A stretch of 64,000 nt of DNA from Xiphias gladius (Eukaryota > Chordata > Actinopteri > Istiophoriformes > Xiphiidae): positions 1,698,001 to 1,762,000 of the forward strand of contig NC_053416.1 of the NCBI RefSeq assembly GCF_016859285.1, written 5' to 3'. Made by a program: the position numbers and the translations under genes. Shown here piece after piece: positions 34,501 to 45,500 of the stretch. Under the pieces are notes generated by a model. It searched no databases, was not told the DNA's origin, and saw only the letters and a list, made by a program, of their open reading frames with translations. Every line of letters starts with the position of its first letter. The first letter of the stretch is position 1.

Positions 34501-37500
34501 CCAACGATTATTGTCATTGATCATTGATCTCTTGAAGTTTCTTTTTTTTAAGTAGTCACTTAATTGTTTAGTCTATGAAATATCAGAAAACAATGCTGGT
34601 CACAGCTGAAACCCAAAGATATTCAGTTCAGGGCTGCAGCTAATGACTATTTTCATTATTGATCAATCTGTCGATGTCAAAAAAAAAAAAGGGATGAATA
34701 GCCTGTGACAATTTCCCTGAGCCCAAGGTGATGACTCCAGAACGTATTTTTTGTCCAACCAACCGATCAAAATAACAACAACAATAATATCAAACAACTG
34801 TGACATCAAAGCAGGAAAAGCAGCAAATCCCCACATTTGGCATTTTTTCGTAACTGTGAGTGAAACAGTTTCCAGTGGTGGAAGAAATATTCATATCTTT
34901 TGCTCAAGTAAACGCATCCATACAACAGTATTAAATATACATTCGTGATTAGAAAAATAAATAAAAAAGAATGTACTTCAAGTTTTGTTTTTTGTTTTTG
35001 TGAATTTTGTATAATTTTTCATCTTTGGGACCCGACTAATGATTTAAATTCAACATCTGAGAAGTTTAGACGAGAAACGTCTCTGGTGGAACTGCTGACA
35101 TCTCATAGTCGTCTGAAAGGTGACAGGGAGACACGACTAGATGCTTATTTTATAAAAGATGTCACGAGATCTTGTAATCTTTTCCTTGATAAATGACGTA
35201 GATACTTCATCACTTCTCAAAATCGTTGTCGGTTAATTTCCTGTCGAACGGTCGTTTTCAGCGGTAAAATTTAATCTGCCGAGATAAACGTGAATGAAAC
35301 TCTCATAAACCTGCAATTCACAAACATTTATAAAAGTTGGTTAAGGAACAGCAGTCAGACCCTGACGAGCAGGTTAAGGTTAAGGAGACATCTGAGGACC
35401 TGCTCATTAGTTTGATTACAATTATCGTTTTTTTCCGATTAATTGATTCATTGTTTTCTCTATAAAATTCCAGAAAATAGTAAAAAAAGAAGATTCCTGT
35501 TATAATTTCCCACGGACCAAGGTGACGTCTTCGGATGTCTTGTTTTACATTCAAGTGTGATGAAGAGAAGCATCGAATCCTCATGTTTCAGAAGCTGGAA
35601 ACGGCAAATTCTTGCTTAAAAAAATGATTTAAAAGATTCGATAATCAGAATCGTTGCTGATTACGTTTTTTTTTTTTGATCAACGAATAATTTAATCCAC
35701 TATTTATTGCAGCTCTGCATGTATATGACTCTGTTGACTTGTGTGTCTTTGTTTTCTCCTATGAATCAGAGTTCTGATTCGACCCAGATCGACGACTGTC
35801 AGCTCCCTAAATCCCCCGTCTTCCCCCGGACCGGCTGCAGAGCCAAGGTTGACGTCCCCCGCTTGAGTCAGGACCTGCTGGAAACCTGCAGAACCTCAGG
35901 GTTTGTGTTGTGCTCTCAGGACAGTGGGACCTCGACTCAGAAGTCTCAACCTGCTAGACCCAAGAGCCCGACGTTTCCTAGGAGCCCCAAAAGCTCCAGT
36001 AACCTCGCGGCATGTCCTAAAAGTCCTGTCTTCTCAGAGGCCGATCAGGGTGATGATGGAGAGACGGAGCTGAGTCCTGAGTATCTTAAAAGTCCTGTAT
36101 TTGGCAGGAATACTCAGCCTGAGAGGTCTCCAAGTGCCTGCAACCCCCCCGTCAGTGTCTGTAACCCGTCCCGCAAAAACTCAGGGTTCGTGTTCTCTAC
36201 TCAGGAGAGTTCGACCTCCTCTGTGAGGTCCACATCCCATCGGCCTAAGAGCCCAGTATTCCCAAGAAGCCCCGGCCTTCCCAAGAACCTCGGTCCCCCA
36301 GAGAGATCAATGGTCTGCAAAAGCCCCGTATCTTCAGAGACTGACCAAGGACAGACTGAGCAAAGTCATGGCTGTTCTACGAGCCGCGCGTTCGGCGGGA
36401 CTGGACGAGGACAAAAGGTTCAGTCTGCGGTTCCCTCAGCTGCAGAGCGCGGAAACTCAAACGGTGACGTGAAACCACCTGCCATCAGGGATCCTTCTCG
36501 GAGTCCGAGGCGGGTGAGTTAAGGTGTCTGTGTGCAGCGCTGGAGGAAGAATCCAGATCCTCCACTTAAGTAAAAGTACTAAAACCAAACTGAAGAAATC
36601 TTCCATCAGGAATAAATGTCCTGTTCCTTTTGAAGATGTTACTTAAGTAAAAGTATGTGAGTATAATCCGGAAAAAGTACTTAAAGCAGAGAACTGGTCC
36701 CTGTGGCTGTTCTATGATTAGTTAATTATTACTCCTACATTATCTGTATTAGGCATCTTTACTGTTGTAGATGAGGTTCAGCTGGTTTTTAACTGTTTTA
36801 TACACGAAAGGGCTTCAACAAATGAATGTAAATCGTTATGGATTGATCTGCCGATCGTTTTCTCACTTAATCAGTTCATTGTTTGGTTTGTGACAATGTA
36901 AGAAAACAGCGAGAAATGCACATTACAAGTACCAGGAGCCGAAGTGGCGCCTTCGGACGTCTCGCTTTGTCCAACCAACAACCACAAACCGCAAAATTGA
37001 TTCCGGTTCCTGTAAATAAGACAAGAAAAAGCAGCAGATCTTTACATTTCAGAAGCCGGAACCATTACAGCTGAAATGTTATATACTGTTGGATAGTTCA
37101 CCTTTAACATTGCATCATGTTTTATAAGCTCTTCGTATGTTTTGTTTGTAGAATCTTAATTGGTCAAGTAACTAGTTAATATATCTGTCAGGTAAATGTG
37201 GTGGAGTAACAAAACTCAGATGTGTGTTTAAGCACAGTACTTGGGTGAATGTAGTTAGAGGCTGGAAACGGCCAGTAGGTAGATACGTCCCCTCCGTACG
37301 CAAGAGAAAGTCCAAGTATGAGGAGTTTGATGAGTTTTCTTAAACCGCTTGTTCGCGCCACGTATCTGTTCCTGTAAGTGTCTGTTGCGTGAGGCCCATC
37401 GTCTCTTGGTGACCTCAAACACCAGCATTACTCCGCTTTGCCTTGTTTAGATGAATTCTACGGAGATTTTTAAAGATTTTTATTTTACAGACTCTTCTGT

Positions 37501-38364
37501 GAGTGGCGTCTTTCAGATGAAGAGTGGATCGTATTGATTCATAACTTTTTTTTTTTTTTTTTAATTATTGATCTCTATATTGTCCAACGTGATTTTCAGA
37601 CATTGGAGGGTTGCTTTTCTCTGTCATCCGGTGCCGACATCCAGACCCTTTGGTAAATTCCTGCTCGTTTCTCTGTTCCCTCTGCTCTCTAATGTAGGAC
37701 AGCAGGACTGATGGCAGTAATCAGGAGGGCGGGTTTAACAAGACCCCGGTGTCATCGAAGTCAGGTACAGTCAAACACTCTGCTTCCTGGAGGCGTCTTT
37801 GAGGGCAGGGGACATCGTGCATCATGACAACGCTTGCAACCCCGACGCACCAGGAATGGTGTGATCAGATCCTGCGCGTCGGTCAGTGGGACTCTGGTCT
37901 TTTCTGACGGTGTTCTCTGCCTCCAGATGATGCGCGTGAGCTGGCGAAGCATCCAAAGACTGGAACTCGCTGAGACGGAGCTGACCAGTGACATGACGCT
38001 ACTCTGGTCTGACGAGGGCGAGGACGCCACGGCACGGAGACGCTGGAATAAATTCAAAGCAATGATTTTAATCCTCCATTTGGACTGATCTGATTTCTGC
38101 TTCAGCCACAGACAGTTTCATGTGTTTTAAGGAATAATACTGATGATTTTCTATATTTTTGTTAACGAATCCCAGGTGTGAACCAACAATGAATGTATCT
38201 AAAAAATATTGTGCGTTTATTGATGTACCTGATTCCTCTGAGCCACAGATGCTCCACTGTTTCCAGAAACTGTTAGAAACCCATCACTGAGTCACACTGT
38301 TGCTCTGGGTGACATGTTCCTTCGTCACCATCAACAAACACACAGTAGTTTATTTTGACTCAGT

Positions 38365-38423
<59 letters not shown>

Positions 38424-39512
38424 TCCCGCTGCCCCAGATGGTCACTAGAGCACCTAATGTGGATTAATCCGCTGCTGAAAATAGTCCCCAGCAAATGCAC
38501 CGTTTCCTCCTGTTTGTTTGGTAAAAACTACAGTGAGCAGCTTTGTCTTTGGCTCAATGAACTTCTGGCCCTTTTTATTGTGTGTCTTTGGTTACATATG
38601 TAGTTAATTCACCATGTTTGAAATAGAGTTGTGGTATAAACATATTTTCAAATATGTTACACTTTTTTGTTTCAGGGAAATCAAAAGTTTAGTTTTTTTT
38701 TTTTTTTTAATTATTGATCTCGATATTGTCCAACGTGATTTTCAGACATTGGAGGGTTGCTTTTCTCTGTCATCCGGTGCCGACATCCAGACCCTTTGGT
38801 AAATTCCTGCTCGTTTCTCTGTTCCCTCTGCTCTTTAATGTAGGACAGCAGGACTGATGGCAGTAATCAGGAGGGCGGGTTTAACAAGACCCCGGTGTCA
38901 TCGAAGTCAGGTACAGTCAAACACTCTGCTTCCTGGAGGCGTCTTTGAGGGCAGGGGACATCGTGCATCATGACAACGCTTGCAACCCCGACGCACCAGG
39001 AATGGTGTGATCAGATCCTGCGCGTCGGTCAGTGGGACTCTGGTCTTTTCTGACGGTGTTCTCTGCCTCCAGATGATGCGCGTGAGCTGAGCGAAGCATC
39101 CAAAGACTGGAACTCGGCTGAGACGGAGCTGACCAGTGACATGACGCTACTCTGGTCTGACGAGGGCGAGGACGTCACGGTACGGAGACGCTGGAATAAA
39201 TTCAAAGCAATGATTTTAATCCTCCATTTGGACTGATCTGATTTCTGCTTCAGCCACAGACAGTTTCATGTGTTTTAAGGAATAATACTGATGATTTTCT
39301 ATATTTTTGTTAACGAATCCCAGGTGTGAACCAACAATGAATGTATCTAAAAAATATTGTGCGTTTATTGATGTACCTGATTCCTCTGAGCCACAGATGC
39401 TCCACTGTTTCCAGAAACTGTTAGAAACCCATCACTGAGTCACACTGTTGCACTGGGTGACATGTTCCTTCGTCACCATCAACACACACACAGTAGTTTA
39501 TTTTGACTCAGT

Positions 39513-39555
<43 letters not shown>

Positions 39556-42500
39556 TCCTGCTGCCCCAGATGGTCACTAGAGCACCTAATGTGGATTAAT
39601 CCGCCGCTGAAAATAGTCCCCAGCAAATGCACCGTTTCCTCCTGTTTGTGTGGTAAAAACTACAGTGAGCAGCTTTGTCTTTAAGCCTTTACAAAGGCTC
39701 AAGGAACTTCTGGCCCTTTTTATTGTGTGTCTTTGGTTACATATGTAGTTAATTCACCATGTTTGAAATAGAGTTGTGGTATAAACATATTTTCAAATAT
39801 ATTACACTTTTTTTTTTTTTTTTTTTTTTTTTTTCTTTTTTTCCCCCGGTATCGCTCCGTCGTTCACCTCTTCTCCTCCCTCCATCTGTTGCAGCCGGTA
39901 GGCTCTCCCAGCCCGGTCTTCCCAGAGGAGAGACCTGTTCATCAGGCAGACGGTCGGGCTGCGTCCCTGAACCACGTGACTGCAGCTTCTCCAGGGACAA
40001 CCGGGTCAAACTGCAGGTAGAGAAAACGCCACCAACATTACGAGATCCAAGTTTCTTTGTCACACATCAGGCTGAAGTTGTTAGTTGGCATCAAGTTTCA
40101 CAGAAACATCAAACACATTTGAATTTAAATCTTCTTGGCTCTTAAGTGAGAGACAGTTTTGTTCTTTTGTTTGTCTTTAATCAGTTGCACAAATTTCCCT
40201 TAAAGTTATTCAGCTACGCGTCGCTGCTGCGCTAATTAAGAGGTGCAAACAAACAGCATCTTAATGTTGGCCCCGATCGTACCGCTCCCCTCCCCCCCGG
40301 ACGTGAACTTACACCAGAACAGCGATGAAACAGAATGTGTTTGCTCACATAATTACCTCTGGATACATGACAGTAACTGAGTGTAACCCCAAAAAGTGTT
40401 TGCACCTTCACCGATCAGTTGAAAATTTACTCAAAATCCTTTTTCGTAGCTTCTTTAGTCAGAGACTGATGGAAGAGTTAAAACGCCCAAATGTAAACGA
40501 ATCAAACAAAGGAAAAGGTGAAATATACAACATTCATTGTTATATGTATTTCTTTTTTATGTTTACATTTTTGTTTAGTGAATAAAAAAACATAGTTATA
40601 TGCAAAAGCCCCCCCCAAACACAAATGACATATTTTGTTTGTTTTTTTTAACAAATAAATTGTGAGTTCTGCTTTGGATCATGTTCCTGTCGTAGAAGCC
40701 GGACTCTCTTCACCTTCGCTTTCTTGACAGACTGCGGGACTCCTGCACTTTCAAGGAACGGAACGGACCTTCTTCCTCTACTCCTACATCCACCTTCCGA
40801 CAGCAGCTTTCCACCACAGAGCAAGAGCTACGGCCAATCAGCAGTCAGGGTGCGGTCAGCAGGGCGGGGCCGGCGGGCGGGCCGACGGTTCACTACTACT
40901 GGGGGGTACCCTTCTGTCCACGGGGCCTGGACCCAGACACCTACACACAGGTGATTTGTTTTATGAGAAACAATAAAGACTTATTCAGCTAAGAGTTAAA
41001 AAAAAGGATTAGTTGATCATCAGGAAACGAATCGATTATAAAAAATCGTTGGCAATTAAGCCAGTTATTAAGCAAAATGTTGCCAAATATTCTTTAGTTC
41101 CATCTTCCCAAATCTGAGGATTTGCTTTTCATTGTAAACTGGTCTTTGGTTTGTTTGTTTTTAACTGTTGATTAGATGTAAGACATTTGAGGAGGAGATC
41201 ACCCTGGAGTTTGGATGTTTTTAAACGGCAAATATCGATATGGGGGCTACAGTGAAAGCTCAGCACGCTACTGTGTGATTTCAGTCGTGACGGAAAGTAA
41301 CTCATGTGCAGAGTCACAGAGCTGTAATCACAAGATGGCACTGAAGTGATATTCCACACCATGTTTGGTTCCTGCCCACACAGATATTACACCAATCAAA
41401 TTACAGAACCAGCGCCGTCAGCCGGAACAAAAATTTGCGCACACGTCAAAGCAAACACCTGGAACGCACACAGACACAGTTCTTAACAAAAATGAATTGA
41501 AATGAATTTTTTTCTCTTTCATGAGTTGACCTTGGCCGTTCAGCCTTTCATTGCGCCTCCCTCTCTTCTGTCCCCACTCTCAGGTGATCTTGGCTCAGAT
41601 GGAGGTCTATGACAAGAGTCTGAAACAGGCTCAGAGGTGTCTGCTGAGGAAGGCCCCCTGGGGGGAGGCCATCCTGCCACAGCCAGAGGTACGATAATGA
41701 TTTTTAACACGGGCGTGTTCCTGGAAGGCATAAATCTGACTTTATGTACCGCAGATCTAATGCTTGAGATTTGGCCTCATGCAAGAACCACTCGTACAAA
41801 CAGATTTGTTCGTAGGTGACCTGTAGGAGTGGTTTCAGAGAACCTGGTCCAGACATGTCGTATGAGCCACCTTTTACCTTTCTTCACAGGAAAAAAAACA
41901 AAACAACAAAAGATCAGAATGAATTCAAGGTTCAAGTATGATTCCGAAATCAACTCAAATGAAAAATAAAATAAACTAAACATTAAACTCCTAGAGCTCA
42001 GCAGAAGTTCTGTCCCTCCACAGCTGCCGCAGGGTCTTCATGCAGACGAACATCACCTACTACGTAATATTCTCTGGTCCGTCTCCACGACCGTGTCCGA
42101 ATCTCTCCCTCGTTAACTCATTTGCTACTCTCTACGTAATAGACAATCATTTACTACTTTACATTTACAACTTGAGATTTCAGACACTAATGAATCACAG
42201 TCATCATCGCTGACAGGCGCAGGGTCGCACAAAGCGAATTTTCACACCTGTAAAATGCGACGCGCTGCGTCGTTGCTTTGTTAGCAGGGAGTCGTGTACG
42301 TGGACGCGGACGCCGCTGCACAGTAAATAGGGGGTGATGTCCTCCTATTTACCTCCTCCCATTTAAGTCCTGGACCGCAGACGTCTGACTTCGTGTAAGA
42401 CCATCCCCACATTATTTCCGTCAAAGTACAGTGCTACTCTGGTGACTCCTCTTTGGCAGCTCTTTTAATATTTTCCAATTGTTGACGACTACCGTCAGCA

Positions 42501-45500
42501 GAAACAAGCCACAGAAATCAGGAAGAGAGTTTTAGGATAAGAAAACAAAAGTGTTCTTGCATGAGGCCCAGGGTGTGAAGAGAAAAAGGCAATTAGAAGA
42601 GTAGACTTTTCAAGCCAGCTGATCAGTTCCTCACATCATTCAGGCATAAAATTCACAAAAATAAAGCTGTTGTACCTGATGTTTGAAAGCAAATCGTTGA
42701 ACAAGCACAACATATTTTTTCCTAGAAACCCCCCTCACCCGAGTCGCCCGCTGAATCGCCTCAACATCACGTTCCTCGAAGGTAAAACTCTTCTTCTAGT
42801 CCAGTTCAAAGAGAAATGGATCACGGTGTAGTTAAAAGCTGAGACAGAGCGGGCGGTTTCAGGGTTTTTTTTTTTAGTCACATGACTTAAAACAACTGCT
42901 GTCAGACAACTTGAGCCGCCTGCTGTTCGCTCCCCGATCAAACACAGAAATGTGGACGCCAGTGAGACAGTGAGGTGGCTCTTCATCCTCAAACCAGCAA
43001 GTTTGTCCTCGAAGAAGAAAAAAAACAAACGGAAAAATCTTGATTAGGTGACAATTCCACGATGTCCCTATTATTTACTACAGACTAAATGAACTAATAC
43101 TATAATATATACGCTATATATAGTACAGAGGCAAGAAAATCTGCAGTTAATGTATAAATGTTGTTTTAAAATATGGATCCGATCTTCATCTAAACACAAT
43201 CTGTTTTAACTACTAACTTTTGTTATATCGTGCTGTTCTTGTTCTTGTCCATGTTGAATACATCGTTCACACATTCCAGTGTAGGTTTATAAAAAGGACG
43301 TGAACCCTTCGGCTAATGACATCGACAAAAGCTAACTGGAGCTGGAGTTAGCAAAACCTGGAGCCCAGTCAGTGAAACCAGACTGGAGGTGTGGGCCACA
43401 GCTACTTTGACACACAAGCAGCATCTGCTGATGTGTGAACCCTGCCTCTCAAAAAAGGCAGGGAAGACTGAGGATCAAGAGATGTTGATATAAAGCTGTA
43501 AATGGTTCCCATAGAGAGAAGTGGACGTCCAGCTGAGACGACTCCAAAGGCTCAAAGCAGAATGATCAGTGAGGTAAAAAAGACGCCCAGAGTTACAGCT
43601 AAAGGCTCATGGGAAGTGCGATGGAGGGAGCATCATGGTTTGGGGCTGTGCTGCCTCTGGTCCCGGACAGTTCACCGCCATCCAGGGGAAAATGAATCCC
43701 AGGTTTATCCAGCTCTCTTACAGGATAACGTCACCGGCTGGAGCTCAGCAGAAGATCGGTGAGGCAGCAGGACAATGACCTGAAACGTGGAAGTAAATCT
43801 ACTACTTAGTGACTTCAAACAAAGAAAATCCAACTTCTGGAGCGGTCCAGTCAGAGCCCAGACCTTACCCCAATAGAGATGCGGTGGAAAGAGCTCAGAG
43901 AGACGTTCACACCAGACGTCCTGAGAACGTGTCTGAGCTGAAGCAGCTCTGCAGGAAGAACGGTCCAACGTTCCTCCTGAACGCTGTGCAGCTCTGATAA
44001 ACAGCTACTGGAAGAGCTGGTTTGAGGCTCCACCAGTTATTAAGTCCAAGGGTTCGCTGACTTTTTCCAGTAGCACTGTGAAGGTTTAATGTGTGTGTTC
44101 AGTAAAGACAAGAAGGGTTAGAGTTGTTGGTGTGTTATTAGCTGAAGCACATTGTGTTTGTCAGAAGTTGAGACTTAGATGAAGATCAGATGATTAACAC
44201 AGAAAACCAAGTCATTCCAAACGTTTCACATACACTTTTTCTCACCACTTTGTGCACCGATGTTGACCGTGCACTATTGTTGTAATTGATATACAAGAAA
44301 TGAATGCACTTTACTGTTTTGTTTTGTAGTAGTAACAGAAAGTGATTCAGGGCCTGTGTTGATGGACATCACCAAAACTTTAGAAATGGCAAAGGGAACT
44401 GACATTTTCTGTTCTTGATTTAACAAATCAAAAGGAAAAGAGACAATTTCGTTAAAACTAAAACAAAAAGAAGACACACACTCTCACAAGGACAAAATTC
44501 AAGTTAAGTTAAGGGGTGGGCTGTCCACGCTGAGAGGCATGAAAGATAAATATCCGATGGTTAAATTATGTTTTCAATCTTTCCAGCCGCCATCAGAGCT
44601 GTTTCTTTTCATTTTCCAGAAAAAGTTTCAGTTTTTATCAGCTGTGTGCAGACCCTGTATGTCCCCGTTGTGTGTCTCATACTGACCATCAAAGCCGCGG
44701 TGACAAATTTAGCGATTTTATCTTTGCCTGCCGGCATTTTTTTTTTTTTTAAGCCTGCTCCATTTTGCCATTTCCCAGTTGGAACCAACTGCAGACTCAG
44801 AAAGAGAAAACACACCGTCTCTGTCTGCGGTGACGGAACAGTACTGTCTCTTTGCCACAAGGTGTCAGTAGTCAATCTGATTACACTGCCGCCTGACCGT
44901 AGAAACGCCAGATTCAAACGCACGGTTTGGCTTGGAGTTCACTGCCAGAGGTAACTCAGCAAACTCCACATAAAAGTCATCACTTCTGACAGAAGTGAGC
45001 ATCGTGTAGATGTGTGAAGGCCTGTATATTAACATAAGTCTGTTATTTAAATAGGATTTCTCAGTTTTTATCTTCTATAGCTTTCAAACTGTTTTCCCAT
45101 TGTTTCCGTGCTGCGTCTCCGAGCTCTCGAGGACTGTTTATTTACTCTAACGCGTTTCCAGGGGTGGTCTCAGAAAGAGAGGGAAGAAACTGTGCGAAGC
45201 GTCGGATACCCCTCAAGCTGAGGCAGAGGAGGAGGAAGAAGACAAGAACGATGGAGAGGAAGAGGAGGGAAGAGAGAGGGAGAGCAAAAAAGAACAGGAG
45301 AAGAACGGGGGAGGAGAAGACGAAGACGGACAGGTGGATATCGATGACTGTCAGGTTTGTCCAGGTACTAAAGCCTCTCACTTTCTAATCTTTGTTTTAT
45401 TATTTAAAGCCCCTTCGTTCATTCTGCACGTATTCAATCATGTGGTAAAGCACCATACGCTGTTAAACCGTTAAAGAGGTGTGACTGTTCCCTTCCTTGT

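Larger units (their letters stand above)
37545..39815 (+). repeat. Head-to-tail duplication of about 1.15 kb inside uimc1
   Basis: Copy 1 runs 37545-38690 and copy 2 38691-39815, at an offset of 1146 bases (1145 at the far end). Each begins in a poly-T tract (37545, 38691), and a third T-tract (39808-39842) closes copy 2. Identity is very high. Differences include (CA)n length (54 against 40 bases), an extra 'aagcctttacaaa' phrase near 39683 in copy 2, the two missing bases and the donor change in copy 1. Each copy holds two exons. Confidence 0.95.

Noticed and set aside
37834-38088. 84-codon frame over the upstream duplicated exon of uimc1
   Set aside because: It arises only because the exon copy lost two bases. 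It reads through the damaged donor and does not match the intact exon's frame at its start.
45162-45354. Alternative uimc1 donor CAG|GTTTGT at 45355
   Set aside because: It would enter the next exon in a frame with an immediate stop. The donor at 45365 keeps the frame and restores VCPETQLS, shared with human.
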